Source of the DNA: Gorsachius magnificus
Lineage: Eukaryota; Chordata; Aves; Pelecaniformes; Ardeidae
Assembly: GCA_034008185.1 (NCBI GenBank)
Contig: CM067085.1
Span: 54,556,602-54,620,601 of the forward strand
Length of the DNA stretch: 64,000 bases
Reading direction: 5' to 3'
Shown here: in pieces, positions 1-11,351 of the stretch
How the letters are laid out: the number at the start of each line of letters is the position of its first letter
Position numbering within the stretch: the stretch's first letter is position 1
Made by a program: the position numbers and the translations under genes
Notes under the pieces: generated by a model
Told to the model about the DNA's origin: nothing
Seen by the model: the letters and a program-made list of their open reading frames with translations, nothing else
Database searches by the model: none

Positions 1-49
1 TGTCCATGGCATTACTTTGGCACATATATGGATAGTGTTAGGAAAGCTG

Positions 50-460
50 AAGCTCACCTCGAGTGACCCTTGCAAGGAACATCAAGGGTAACAAGAAAAT
101 ATTCTATGACTACACTATCACTAAATCAATAAAAGGAAAATAAAAAATGTGTCCTGTCACTGTATGGGGTAGGTGATTTAGTGACAGCATCCCCACATGA
201 AGCTGAAGTATTCAATTAATTCTTTGCCTCAATGTTCATCAACAAGATGCTGTCTTCATTTCTGTAATACATCCCATCCTGTCCTCTGCTCACAGATGAA
301 TGTCCAGCGTTATGTGTACATCCAGAGGAAGTGGGGGGGCTAAAGGATCTCAAAGACTTGGCCATGCTCTTTGAAAGCTACTGCAGCTGTTTTTCTGTAG
401 CACTGCCCTTGGTCATGCAGTGCTGGGGATGTAACGCTCATAAGGAAAGAACCCTTGGGC
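50..460 (+). repeat. CR1 LINE fragment, ORF2 (reverse transcriptase) N-terminal part, degenerate
   Basis: Translated on the plus strand, this stretch gives pieces typical of the CR1 ORF2 segment between the endonuclease and reverse transcriptase domains: an NIKGNKKIFYDY-like run near 80-115, then an EAEVFN-stop-FFASMF run near 203-235. Stop codons and frame breaks show it is long dead. The family call rests on remembered CR1 protein patterns, and the ends are approximate. Confidence 0.6.
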
Positions 461-3057
461 CCTACAGAAAGCAAAAACATTTGCATTACTTGAATTTTGT
501 TCTAGCTTAGTGTTGTTTCTCTCTGTATCTAGTGGGAAGGCATGCCAAATTAGCAGAGGTAAAACAAAGAAAAGCCTATTTAAGTAAGTTATCTCTTCCT
601 TTTGGTAATAGAATTAAGAGTTCGATTTCCAAATCATAATCCAAGCATTTCCTGTCTCTCAATGTTTTTACCTTAGTGCATAGTAGAATTCCTTCCTTTT
701 TAGGAAAACAGGCAAAATATACTCACTTTTGAATATATCTTTCTTTTAATAAGTGAAGGCAGCATGAGTTTTAATAATGGAATGATTCTTAATGTCTTGA
801 TTAAAAAAGACAGTATGGATTTAATAATATTTATTCATTGCCAGTAATGATTTTTTTTTTTTTAATCTTTATTATTTGTCTTGTGAAGCAACAAACAGCT
901 TGTGAAGCTCTTTTTCTCTTAGCATGCTTGCTCAGTGAAAATAGCGATCAGGGTACAGAGCTGCTCTTCATAGAAAATTATACACCTTTTCCCTTGGTGG
1001 TTTGTTGAGGTTTGGGGACTGCAACAGAAAGGCACTTTATGTTAAGAATGTAAGTATCTAGTTCTATTATATTTCTATTTCTGTTTGCATCTTATTTTAT
1101 AGAATACACATCCTCAACAACCTAACTAACTAGTAGGTCTCTCCATTGGCCAGCATTTTAGCTGACAATACTATTTGTCTCAATTTCACAGAAATATAGA
1201 TATCCATATTCCACTGTGAAGCCAGCGTATATTCTTTCAAGAAGATCATGATATTTATTTCCATTATCAAATGAGGTGGCAGTCGCCATTTCCCTGATGG
1301 TGGAAGTGCATCTATTTTCAAGAAACTCAGCATCACTCAAATCATCTCAAATTTATACCCAACTAGTGGCTGCAATTTTTTTCATGATCAAGATAAATGA
1401 GGAAAGGCTTTTGCATTTTTAAAGGTAATATTTCCATCTGATAATTTGATGTAGGATTTGATCTTTTCTTGATTGCTGGTTTGCTCTCTGTCTGACAGGC
1501 TCTCTGATGCCAGCAAGGAGCTCTTTGCTTTGTGATCACCTTGACTTGGTTATTTTATCCAGGACCAGAGCAGGTAAATTACCTGTTTGTCAGCATGTTT
1601 CAGGTATGTTTGAAAGATACATGTATATTTCCAGTATCACTGAAATAATTTTGTTGACATGTACAGATGGATGCCATATAGTGCTGCTGATACTATTGTT
1701 TGCCCTTGGTTGCAGACATGGTGCGTTTAGATTGATTTAGTTTCCTTTCATTCCCATTGAAAAAAGGAGTGTTTCCTTAGTTCTTTTCTGATCAGAAATG
1801 GAATCCCAAATATTTCTTTTCTTTTTTCTTCTGTAGTTTTGAACACTTTCATATGCATCTAAGACCAGAAAAGAGAAGACTCTGATTCTTTCTTTAAGAT
1901 TCAGGAGAAAGCAAGTGATATTTCTGAGCATGATGATGGGACAGGCACCTCAAGGCTGTGAACTGCTGCCTATCCAGAATTCCCTTTAAAAGCAGTGGGA
2001 CTGTTTGCTAGACTCACGTGCCATATCCACATTTAATATCATTCAGCTTTGACATATCACTGTGAGCATAGGGAGAGCAAAGAGGTGGGAGTTTACTTCC
2101 AGCATGTTTCCATACAAGGCATGCTGATAGCTCCAAATCACAAAGCGAGAGCGTATTTTCAGATACATTTACAAGAAAAGCTGAAAAGGCACGATGTCAT
2201 TTTGTGCATTAAATGTTATTAGATGCATTAGTGTTTATATAAGCTGAAGTTCATTTTTTTTCAGTAAATAAAACTGGATTCTTCATAGGCTGCTTATAAA
2301 ACTGGAAGGTAAGTTACCTTTGCATTCTGGTGGCTATGAGCAGTTTCCATGCCTACAAATTATTCTCTGTGACCTAGTAAGGCTCAGATCTTGCTGGAAT
2401 TGATAACACCTTGTTTTTCCAGAAGAAAAGTACCTTTGCTTTCTGGATCCTGTAATGATATCCCCAATAACTGCGCTACACACTATAACTGAATGGATAC
2501 AGGCAGATATTTTTACCTATGAAAATTATCAGAAAGCAGATGTGAATGAGCATAGCCTTTGTTTACGTGACTGAGCCATTTGTAACACTTTGGCTGCTCA
2601 TATCAGTTAATTGTTTGCAATCGTTAATCAAAGATCTGTGTAACCCATGGGTTCATTTGCTGCTGAAATTTAGACTGACTGAGATTACCAGCAAGCTTCT
2701 GCTGGACTCTTTCACTTGCTTTCTGCACAACTGTAACAAAGCAGTATTTCTCTTTTCTATGAGATTATCATAATGAAACTCACTGTCATTTACTAATAAC
2801 AGAAGACCTTTCTTGGGAACAAATACATTTTATGCATTTTACAGATTAGAAACCAAAGCACAGATCTGAGATACTTTGTCAAGGTCACGCTGCCTGTAGC
2901 CAAGCCAAGAACTGCATCGGTAGCCAGAACCCTGTCCTCATTGGGTGTTTGTTTAGAAAAATTTAATTGTTTTTGGAATTAAACCCTTCCTGAAATCCTG
3001 CACCCTGAAGCTGATATTTCTCAGTAATCTGAACAAAGCCATAAACTTCATTCTGCT

Positions 3058-3062
<5 letters not shown>

Positions 3063-3094
<32 letters not shown>
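3063..3094. repeat. (TA)n microsatellite
   Basis: An uninterrupted run of about 15 TA dinucleotides. Confidence 0.95.
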
Positions 3095-3098
<4 letters not shown>

Positions 3099-4483
3099 TA
3101 TCGACTTCCTTATTCATTTGTCACACATACACACATGCACACACAAAATAAATACTGAACTGTGCCACTGAATAAAATCAAGGGCTGAGATTTAATTCAC
3201 TTGTGATGGGGCAACTGCTCATTTAAACACTATTCTCTTAGGGAGAAAAACGCATCCCTATTTACCAGAAAGTGTCAGAACCAAAGGAAGTAATTCCATT
3301 GTATCATTTAGCTAGAGGCTAGAGACAGTAGTGGCATTTTTCACTTTTATATTTCTTTTTCTGTAATGTAGTGTTTCTAACTTACTTTAATAACTTAGCA
3401 GGGATATTACATTTTCTGATGTGCTGTCACTGGTATTTTCAAGAACACAGAGCAGCAAGCTGGACTCCTCAATTGCCTCACAATGAAAAGGAGCTGCAAT
3501 AAGGTGGCAGTGGGGAAGTGCTCTGATCTCCCACCAAGACAGCAAGACTCACTTTAAAAGTATGAGGATACCCAGCAAAGTCCCTTCAGTGCAGCTGTAC
3601 AGGAGATGCCAAAAGGAATGTTTGCATTTGTGCAACTTGGTTTTGGTTTTGTGGGTTTTTTTGGTTTTTTACTTGGGAGTTTGCAGTACAGGTGATTTAG
3701 TTGATCACTGTATTCAGTTTATCATTCGATTATCACTAGCACTGTATTCATAATATTGGTTAATCTTGTGCATGTCATATATTGTCAAGATTTCGTCTCA
3801 TTTTGTTACTGACATTGCATACAGTTTTCTACACTTGTATTTCCACCAGACCTCCAGCTCTGGTCCCTGGCTATAGCCAGGGGAGGATGTCAGTGGTAGA
3901 TGGCAGATGATGTATTTGTAAGGCTGCTAAAAAGAATGCAAAAATAAATGCACTACAGTAGTCTACTGCTTCACGTCAAAAGTGCTGGCAGTATTTTTCC
4001 TATCATATGAATGAGGTTTAGCAACAAGAGGCTTCACCAAAGTTTGAAAAAAAAAAAAAACCCTTTTATTTTCAAAAGGAACATTTAAACATGCTGTCCA
4101 CAGTCCAGACAGCTGAAGGGAACATCTGCTCCTCTGACAAGATGGCAAGGGGAGCAATTCCTAGAGACGGAAATAATCCTGCACTAGAAGGCCTATTTTC
4201 TCATCGACTCATCAATTCAGGCTCCTAGAAGACTCAAGTGCCCTCACAGATCAAAGCTGGGCTATGCGGTCTGCCATTTGACAGCCTACACTAACATTGT
4301 TATGGATCCACTACCTTCAAATACTGCAGGTTACAGAATAACATGACAATTGTCAAGGGAAGGTGATGTTAGTCACCATGTTTGCCTTTACTTACATGGC
4401 TTTCCACTTTAGGTATTTGTCATAGGTGGAAAAGGAATACAAGGCAATGTGACACTGCTAAACTTAGTTTAAGTGGACCTTTA

Positions 4484-4525
4484 AACACACACACAGATAC
4501 ACACACACACACACACACACACACT
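4484..4525. repeat. (CA)n microsatellite followed by a short (CT)n
   Basis: CA repeat interrupted once by a GAT triplet near 4495 and ending in CTCTCTCT. Confidence 0.95.
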
Positions 4526-6275
4526 CTCTCTGCATAATTTACTCTAATACCTGTTGCTTCAAATCTTCAGTGTTTCCTATGCATCTTCCAACTTTTTGCT
4601 GACAATTGATTGTATTTTACTTTATCACCATATCGTCTTCCTTGTATTATTTCAACGATTTTTACTGCAGCAGGAAGAACAAGTGTCTCCCCAACAGTAT
4701 GTGGCATTTTGTCTTTCCCTATAAAGAGAGAAGCCTTGAAGGAGGCTTCTAAACATTTATCACTAAATTTAGTGAAATTTTATAAAGTACTGGACTGAGT
4801 AGAACAGGATTTGAAGCATCACTGAAAAATTGTAGAGGTTTGTCTTCACGTTCTGGATGCTTATTTTTTAAAAGTCTTGCTAGCATTAAATAATATCTAA
4901 GGCACAACATACTAAGGGCAAGGTTCGTTATTAACAATAGAGGATTTAAATTCATATTTCAAATAGCCTTCTTCACAATTTCAATTTTTTTTGATCAACA
5001 TCCTGTTAGATGTGGTTAGAAACACATTGTTTTTAACTCATAATGTGGCTGATGAAGAGCTCATACTAGGAGTAGAAGTGTCAGATCTGCCATTTTTTGT
5101 TGTTGGCTTGTGCGTTATCTTCTGCCTGCAGTTTCTTTGCAATGAATCTTTTTAAGCCACATGTCCATTTGTGAGGGTTAAACCTAAGTATAATCCACAA
5201 ATGCACTTAACTGGACAAGCATAAACTGCAATGCCTCGCAATGTGCTGAAAACGAATGAATGAGAGAGGGTGCCACTGTGAACAACTACGCACTGTGGAG
5301 CATCCACTCGCCCCCCAGACATGTTGGTACCATATGTGACATGGAACCCTCTGACATACGGACCGAGTGAAATCGCCACTGTCAAACCCGAATATGAAAT
5401 ATCAATAACACTTAATATCTTTTTTTAGCATAAATTATATATAAATAGAAGTTCTAATACGTTCTTCTTGCACCCCATTGGACCATCCTCCAAACCCTTT
5501 TTTGGTGCATGCACCTCACTTTGGGGCCCACTGTTCTAGAGGACCTTCAGCACTGATATATCTGGTCTTCGGCTGAAGGGCTCCTTCTTCTCCGGGTCCC
5601 TACAACAAAGGACCTGTCCGTGCTAAGGAAGTCAGCTTGCTTTTGCTCTCTTCACATCTTATTCTAAGAAAGTATGTCCAGTTATTTAATTATGGGGCTG
5701 CCAAAGCAAAGATTTAGCTGTTCAAAAATCTCCCTTATCATCCAGCAAAAGGAAGAACAGATGTGTTTCATGATTCATTTCCTTAGAGAGAAATCAACCC
5801 ATATTAATACCTCACATGAATATTGAGATAAGCTCCTTTAACTATATGCAAATACAGAATGCTGATTTAGTTGATTTTCATGACCTCATAGGAATTAGAT
5901 GAGGTTAAAGAAAAAAACTCTCTGAGATGAAGGCGCCAAAGGCCAATGCAAAAATCACCCCTTGCTGCACGGTGGCAGGGGGGTGGCCAACACTGGCTTT
6001 CAAAAAAAAACCTTGGAAAAGTGAACAGCAGGAAAAGAAACTGCCTATCATCTACAAAGCCCAGTAGGTAAGACACAGTGAAAACACTCCTTCAAAATCC
6101 CCTGCCCGGCAAGGCATGAGCAATACACAAAAGTGGTAGCTGTTCCCATGCATCACCTGCAATATCTTCTCATCGGATCAGCTACCAAAAACTCAAGAGG
6201 GTCCTAGCCCCATCAAGACAGCACCACAAACTCTTCTAGAAAATAGAAGGATTGCAGGTCCCATTCCAGGACCTG

Positions 6276-6281
6276 GAAGAA
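6276..6281. repeat. Target-site duplication, copy next to the 3' LTR
   Basis: GAAGAA lies directly outside the 3' LTR and is repeated exactly at 12952-12957 outside the 5' LTR. A 6-bp duplication is the usual size for alpha- and betaretroviral integrases. It shows that both provirus ends come from one integration event. Confidence 0.9.
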
Positions 6282-6609
6282 TGCGGAAGACCAGACTCCT
6301 GACGCCGACCAATATGATCTCCAGAAGCCGTTTACTATAACTTTGCTTACAGCTTTTATACCCTTCCAAGCCCCGTACACACAGTCACGTAGACTTTTCT
6401 AATTCGTACATACTACTGTCTATCCTGCAAGCATATAAGCCTCTAACTCACTCATTGCTTATTTCATTGTCACCATCTTACCCTACTTGCGGTTACTGCT
6501 TCTCTACTCTAGCAACTAAGTTCCGTATGCTAGCTAAGCATTTCCCCTTTAATAGCATTCCAACCCTATCAGAACCCGATGTCCTTGTTCTGCTAGGAAT
6601 GTATCCACA
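6282..6609 (-). repeat. 3' LTR of the provirus
   Basis: 328 bp that begins TGTGGATAC and ends TTCCGCA on the minus strand, so it has TG...CA ends. It matches the 5' LTR at 12589-12951 except for 10 substitutions, a 1-base gap and a 36-bp unit found only in the 5' copy. A TATAAAAG box lies at 6353-6360. The poly(A) signal position (6331-6336) reads AGTAAA here against AATAAA in the 5' LTR. Confidence 0.95.
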
Positions 6610-6623
6610 ATTCCCCCTTCTTT
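6610..6623 (-). other. Polypurine tract of the provirus
   Basis: On the minus strand AAAGAAGGGGGAAT abuts the start of the 3' LTR. This is the expected position and composition for the plus-strand primer of reverse transcription, and it fixes the U3 boundary at 6609. Confidence 0.85.
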
Positions 6624-6639
6624 GTTTTGTGCTATCCAA

Positions 6640-7371
6640 ACTCCATGCATAGCCCTCTTTATCATATCAGTTACACAGCGCGGTATTATAAGAATTAAAA
6701 CTAATATAGACACAACAGCTAAAATCAGTACTAAAGCATGCATAGTAAATCACACAGCCATTTCAGTGTTCCCCACCCAGATTATCCCAAAACGTGTCCC
6801 ACGGATTCTTGTTAACTTGCAGCTTTCTCATATTCCCTTGTAGTTGTAACTTACTATGTATGGACTTAGAGTGATCAGACAGGCTTAAGCAACACATCCC
6901 TTCAAAATCTTCACATCCATGACCCTGTGCTAATAGCAAAACTCTATGGTAGCTCTGTCCTGTAGAGCTGCATGCCTTACACTATGTCAGCCGTAAGTTT
7001 GGTCAGAATTTCAGAAGTGATATTCAACTGTCCTAAAAGGGTCTCCTGGAGTAGCTAAAGGTAAGCAAAAGGATGTTTGCCCTGTCGCATTTGTCCATAT
7101 TAACCACGTTTCTATGGTTCTTAATGCTCGTAACTCCCTCTATCTGCTCCATTTTCCATACTGTTACCCATATACATATTAAGAATCCCATTGCTAAGCT
7201 CTTGAACCCCATGATGAGGTTGAGCAGTATCCCGCTGTCGCTCCTTCCACACAAAAGGCATCCCATACAGCAGTCCAGCGAATATCTCCGCAGTCCAGAT
7301 AGATGACCTGTATCCAAGGAACACAGCCGCAGTTATTCGGGCTTCTGAGGTTGTTCGTCATTCTTGGGATG
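6640..7371 (-). pseudogene. env: Decayed env remnant (transmembrane subunit)
   Basis: Only about 730 bp separate the integrase stop from the polypurine tract, far less than a full env, so most of the surface subunit is missing. Two landmarks remain. A CX6CC cysteine motif is encoded at 6889-6915 on the minus strand. A long hydrophobic stretch, encoded at about 6743-6675 and followed by basic residues, looks like the membrane anchor and tail. They lie among stops in all frames. CX6CC is typical of gamma-type and D-type envelope TM subunits with a covalent SU-TM link. The remnant cannot encode a functional envelope. Confidence 0.65.
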
Positions 7372-8075
7372 TCACAGCCAGGGCCGGATACATTTTGCTG
7401 GTACCCATCGTGGTCCAGAATCTGTAATTACACAAGCATAACCCTTTCCCCATATTAGTAGCTTTGTGGGGCCATTCCAGGTACCACTCATAGGATCCCG
7501 CCACATCACTTGTGGCGTGTCGGACCAGTCTATTGTCTCTTGTAAGCTTTTGGCATGTATTAAAGCAGGGGGTAGCGTCCTATCGCCTGTAAGACAGAGA
7601 TGGTTCATGACAGATACAGCCTTCATTACCCGATCATAGGGGCTCAGGCCAATCTCCCCCTCTTTTTGTTTATCAAGTAAGCCCTTCAAAACTTGGTGTG
7701 TCCGCTCAATGATAGCCTGACCTGTAGAATTTCCTGGAATGCCCGTAGTGTGAGTAACACCCCAGACTGTCAGAAATCGCTGGGTAGCACGAGCCACACA
7801 GCCTGGGCCATTGTCGGTCTTAATGCATTGCGGTATACCCAGAACTGCAAAGCAGCCACGCCAGTGGCGAATTACCCCCTTTGAGCGCTCAGAAGTTAAC
7901 GGCATAGCCCACACCATAGCTGAAAAGGTGTCAATAGTAACATGAACTCGCTTCAAGCGCCCAAAAGGACTATAGTGCGTGACGTCTGATTGCCAGAGTT
8001 GGAGAGGTCCCAACCCTCGAGGGTTGACACCGGGACCAAAGCCTCCGTTACTTCCATGGCAATGGTGCTGCAGGC
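7372..8075 (-). pseudogene. pol: Retroviral integrase (3' part of pol)
   Basis: A 213-codon open frame (8013-7372) carries the integrase catalytic core. The three acidic residues appear as QSDVTH (D at 7984-7986), KTDNGPG and QAIIERTH, with 35 residues between the second D and the E, as in the D,D-35-E family. The C-terminal DNA-binding region follows, ending in CIRPWL and a stop. The N-terminal zinc-binding domain is partly in this frame (a CQHHC CxxC pair) and partly in another frame (8201-7953), so a frameshift near 8050-8080 breaks the gene. This core is the best-preserved part of the provirus. It would have cut and joined LTR ends to host DNA. Confidence 0.9.
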
Positions 8076-8229
8076 ATCTGCCAAAGATAATGAAAATTGT
8101 TTAGCACTTTGATCAAAAAAGGCGTGTGAGCGAACTGCTTGCTCGTAGCGATCCACAGAAGGGGAGGTGGTGGCCCACAGTGGGGCTACCAGCCTATCCA
8201 TCCTGTCATTGCCACTAGGAAGCCCTCCA

Positions 8230-9985
8230 ATCAGACCAGAATGACTCCGGATATGAGATATAAAGTAAGAATGTTAGCAACCAGCAAGAAGTTGCCATAG
8301 CCTATTGAATAATTCCCATAGATGGCGATCATTGATTTCACGCAATAGGGCCCTATCAAGCCTTTCCACAACCCCAGCAGTGTACAGTGAGTCAGATATA
8401 ACATTCAGGGGTTCCGTGGGCCACTTTTCAAAAGCACGAATTACAGCCCAGAGTTCAAGTTTCTGTAATGAGCCATCTGCACATATAAGTTCCTCTTTCC
8501 GTGTCCCTTGTTCCATCCAAACCATGCCTGCCTTTCCAGATTTTCAGCTTGCATCTGTGAACACGGTTAAGCCCTGCAGAGGTGTTGCCGATCTCATGCC
8601 TGTTCCTTCTAAAGTTAAGTGTATGTTGAATAACTTGTGAGACGGATAATGGTTAGATATTTGCCCTTCAAATCCCAGTAATGCATCCTGTAGGTATGCT
8701 GAATTCTGCAAATTCCATTGTAGCCAATCATGTTTCATGGGCACATAGATTGTTTGTGGATGTCGACCCGCTATCTCTAGTAAACGATTGCAGGCCTTGA
8801 CAAGACACCTTGCAATGGCCTCACTCCGGTTAGTGATTGTTTTGTGCAATTGATAAGGCAAGTACACCCATTCCAGTACAACCAAGGGGTCTTGTAGATC
8901 TTCATTCCACTGCTAAGGACAGCAAACACCTGTGTATCTGAATTGAGAATTGCAATGCAAATGTCTAGGTGGGTATAATACCGTCCTGCATAAGTATGAC
9001 TAATTTTGTCTGCTACCCCTTGCAGTGCCATCTTGTGTTCTTTACTTAGTTCCTGAGGTTCTTGTGCAGAATGTCCGCCTTTTAACAGCGACATCAATGG
9101 GGCGAGTTCATCATTTGTTATGCCACACAAGGGACGGACCCATTGTACATCCCCTAGCAATTTCTGCACATCCTTTAGTGTTTGTACTTGAGACCTAATT
9201 TCTAATTTTTGTGGGACGACTGCAGCTTCTGTAATGGTCATTCCCAAGTACTTCCATGGGGCGTTTTTCTGTACCTTCTCTGGTGCAATTTTAACCAGAC
9301 AATTCCAATTGTTTTTGCAGAGTGGTAATCAGCGTTGCAGGGAGCTGGGCTCCAGCTACTAAAATGTCATCCATATAATGATACACTAATAGCTCAGGAT
9401 GAGCCTCCCGAAAAGGTGCCAAAGCCCACGCCACAAATAGTTGGCACATGGTTGGAGAATTTTTCATGCCCTGTGGCAGCACCACCCACTGGTACCTTTT
9501 TGCTGGTTCTGCTCAATTTATTGATGGAACCGTGAAGGCAAATTTTTCGCTATCCTCTGGATGCAATGGAATGGTAAAAAAGCAATCTTTTAAATCAATG
9601 ACAAGCAACTCCCACCCGGCCGGTATCATTGTAGGAAGAGGTAAACCTGGTTGCAATGGACCCATGTCTTGCATTACAGCATTTACTGCCCGCAGGTCAT
9701 GTAATAACCTCCATTATCCTGATTGCTTGGGAATCGTAAAAATTGGGGTGTTCCATGGGCTGGTGGAGGGCTTTACATGTCCTGCGTTTCATTGTTCTTC
9801 CACTAATTCCCACACATGGGTGAGCTTTTCTTGTGACAGCGGCCATTGATCAACCCACACCGGTTTATTGGATAGCCAGGTTAATTTTTGGATTGGTCGC
9901 CCTTCAATGGCCGCTGTTAAAAACCCACATGAGTCATCACATACCCTAATTGTCCCAGTGCATCCCTCCCCACAAGCCAAATCGA
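8230..9985 (-). pseudogene. pol: Retroviral reverse transcriptase and RNase H (5' part of pol), broken
   Basis: The pol frame opens upstream of the protease stop and is entered by a -1 shift. RT fingers motifs appear around 9730-9860 and the YMDD catalytic box at 9366-9377, then the thumb/connection and an RNase H with TDAS near 8545 and SDSLY near 8395. Breaks seen: in-frame stops at 9789-9791, 9714-9716 and 8544-8546; a frame change between about 9291 and 9247; and a return to the first frame around 8885-8780. These would stop any Pol polyprotein. The order RT - RNase H - IN is standard. Betaretroviral affinity is inferred from the dUTPase/protease arrangement and general similarity, not from a tree. 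Confidence 0.9.
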
Positions 9986-10285
9986 GGTGGTCATCACATA
10001 TGGTCTAAGTTGCGCTACCCGGTTTTTCTCCCCATCCAACCATACGCTAATTAATGCTCTGCTGGTTTTTGTCATTTGTACTCCCTCCACCCCCATCACT
10101 GGCACACTAGGATTCTCCACAGGCCATTCTGGGGGCCATGCGAATGAGGGTACAATAGTTACATCAGCCCCTGTGTCCAGTAGGGTGTTATTCACCGTAA
10201 CCTGTCGTCCTCCTGGTCCTTGCATAACGATAGTACGCGTTGGTTTCTGGTTCATTAGCAGGATGGTCATCATTACGTTGGGAGT
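9917..10285 (-). CDS. pro: Retroviral aspartic protease (pro)
   Basis: The open frame contains the retropepsin active site LLDTGADVTIV (DTGAD at 10163-10177). A GRDALGQLG segment near the C-terminus corresponds to the conserved GRD/N helix. It shares its frame with the upstream dUTPase, as in beta- and some lentiviral dUTPase-encoding viruses, and ends at TAA 9917-9919 right after the slippery heptamer. The protease core itself shows no internal stop, but it would have to be made through a Gag-Pro polyprotein that no longer exists here, because gag is truncated and a TGA lies upstream. It normally cleaves Gag and Pol in the budding particle. Confidence 0.88.
   Translation of the reverse strand, partial: TPNVMMTILLMNQKPTRTIVMQGPGGRQVTVNNTLLDTGADVTIVPSFAWPPEWPVENPSVPVMGVEGVQMTKTSRALISVWLDGEKNRVAQLRPYVMTTSIWLVGRDALGQLGYVMTHVGF
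9920..9926 (-). promoter_or_regulatory. Ribosomal -1 frameshift slippery heptamer at the pro-pol junction
   Basis: On the minus strand G GGT TTT is read in the protease frame immediately before the protease stop TAA (9917-9919). Slipping back one base continues into the open pol frame. X XXY YYZ heptamers at this overlap are the rule in betaretroviruses. I did not fold the downstream sequence for a pseudoknot. Confidence 0.7.
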
Positions 10286-10655
10286 CCCGGTTGATCCAAA
10301 ACCTCCATCTCCTCTCGGCGCTTGCCCTGGATTGGGGACACAAGCTCAAAACGGAATTAGTTGTGCAATTTGAGATTTTTCCAGGATATGGACAGGTGGA
10401 TGATTTGTTTGAACCATAATGCCAATATTGCCTGCATAATCTGCATCAATTACTCCGGGTAATACCAACAATCCTTGACAAGAGGTGGATCGTCGCCCCA
10501 ATAGTAACGCACTCGGACCAAAACCTAAAGGTCCATTAGCTGTGGATGGAATCACCTGGACCTTATAGTCAGTCGGAGTCACTGCAACGGCGGTGACCAG
10601 GTCCACTCCGGCGCTTCCTGGGGTGGCAGAAGGAAGCATTGCTATGAACTCCTCC
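10286..10655 (-). pseudogene. Retroviral dUTPase domain, interrupted by one stop
   Basis: Motifs of the trimeric dUTPase family are visible in order: GSAGVDL (motif 1), a GRRS segment (motif 2), GVIDADYAGNIG (motif 3) and SQIAQL (motif 4). A TGA at 10346-10348 then interrupts the frame. The glycine-rich motif 5 (RGDGGFGSTG, 10286-10315) follows in the same frame and leads into protease. The enzyme hydrolyses dUTP to dUMP and limits uracil in viral DNA. Loss of motif 5 normally abolishes activity. The open frame extends upstream to 10858, but that N-terminal hydrophobic stretch does not look retroviral and probably comes from the rearranged segment. Confidence 0.85.
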
Positions 10656-11084
10656 TCTTGCCCCTGCTCTGGCTTGGACTTATCCACAGCCTGTCCAGCA
10701 CAGCAGCACAGAAACAGCAGCGATGCCCTGGCCATCTGCCAGCCCAGGCACATCTCCATGGCAGTTATCAAAATGTTCCCAGGCACAGCACAGTGAAATG
10801 ATAAGCAGTACAGCGGTACAGCAAGCAGCAGAAGCAAAAAGCAGCAACTAACGAGCACTGAACTCTAATATACAGTAAGGCAAGCAAGCCCCATCTCAAG
10901 CACAGGAGCCTGCCGATTAATAGCTAAACAGCAATAACAGCTATAAATTCGATCTAGCACATTCCAATCAAACCTGTCCTTATCTCAAACCCTTCGAGCC
11001 CCATATCATTGCTGAGAGTATCTTAAAAACTACTCGGACAAAATCTGACTCCAATTCTGTCAACTCCGTGTTTTCAGATACACC
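10656..11084 (-). other. Rearranged segment between LTR-like insert and dUTPase
   Basis: In an intact provirus the capsid and nucleocapsid coding region would lie here. I find no capsid major homology region and no CCHC zinc knuckle on the minus strand. The sequence is probably the far side of the insertion/deletion that brought in the LTR-like piece at 11085-11328. Its origin is not identified. Confidence 0.5.
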
Positions 11085-11328
11085 TTTCGTACCAAAAGGG
11101 ACTGTAGTGGTAAGCACCGCGAAGCCACTCACTCACTCCCTGGTTGAGATAAAGACAGTTTAATAGGTACAGCAAAAGCCGCGCGCGCAAGCAAAGCAAA
11201 GCAAGGAATCGATTTGCTGCTTCCCATGGGCAGGCAGGTGTTCCGCCATCCCCAGGAAAGCAGGGCTCCATCATGCATAACTGTTACTTGGAAAGACAGA
11301 CACCATCACTCTAGATGTCACCCTATCA
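11085..11328 (-). repeat. LTR-like fragment nested in gag (different ERV family)
   Basis: On the minus strand the segment begins TGATAGGGTGACATC just after the gag sequence breaks off. It contains an ATTAAA poly(A)-type signal (11159-11164) followed by CTTTATCTCAACC, then a GTGAGTGAGTGGCTTCGCGGTGC block. It resembles, from memory, the 3' half of a common avian ERV LTR. It is unlike the LTRs of the host provirus. Ends and family are uncertain: it could be a solo LTR or one end of a deleted second element. Confidence 0.5.
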
Positions 11329-11351
11329 CCTGAACAGGGAAGGCAGTAGCA

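Larger units (their letters stand above)
461..6275. other. Gene-poor flank beyond the provirus
   Basis: I see no exon-like open frame with splice signals, no sushi-domain exon in good condition and no RNA gene here. It holds two microsatellites (listed separately) and AT-rich unique-looking DNA. A higher-GC, repeat-like stretch at about 5150-6080 could not be assigned to a family. A weak cysteine-containing frame at 1158-1340 on the minus strand is discussed under the rejected items. Confidence 0.6.

Noticed and set aside
1158..1340. Possible decayed CCP exon on the minus strand (a cysteine, FDNGN and a VEYGYLYFC stretch)
   Set aside because: Cysteine spacing is too long for a sushi domain, there is no second cysteine pair or splice pair, and the likeness is too weak to call.
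5152..5385. 77-codon minus-strand frame that suggested a DNA transposon
   Set aside because: No transposase motif and no terminal inverted repeats found; left as unassigned.
9448..9849. 133-codon plus-strand frame
   Set aside because: It is the antisense of retroviral RT coding sequence; the RT motifs are on the minus strand.
10690..10858. Hydrophobic N-terminal extension of the dUTPase frame as a possible signal peptide protein
   Set aside because: It reads from the rearranged segment into dUTPase without a retroviral counterpart; most likely a chance open extension.
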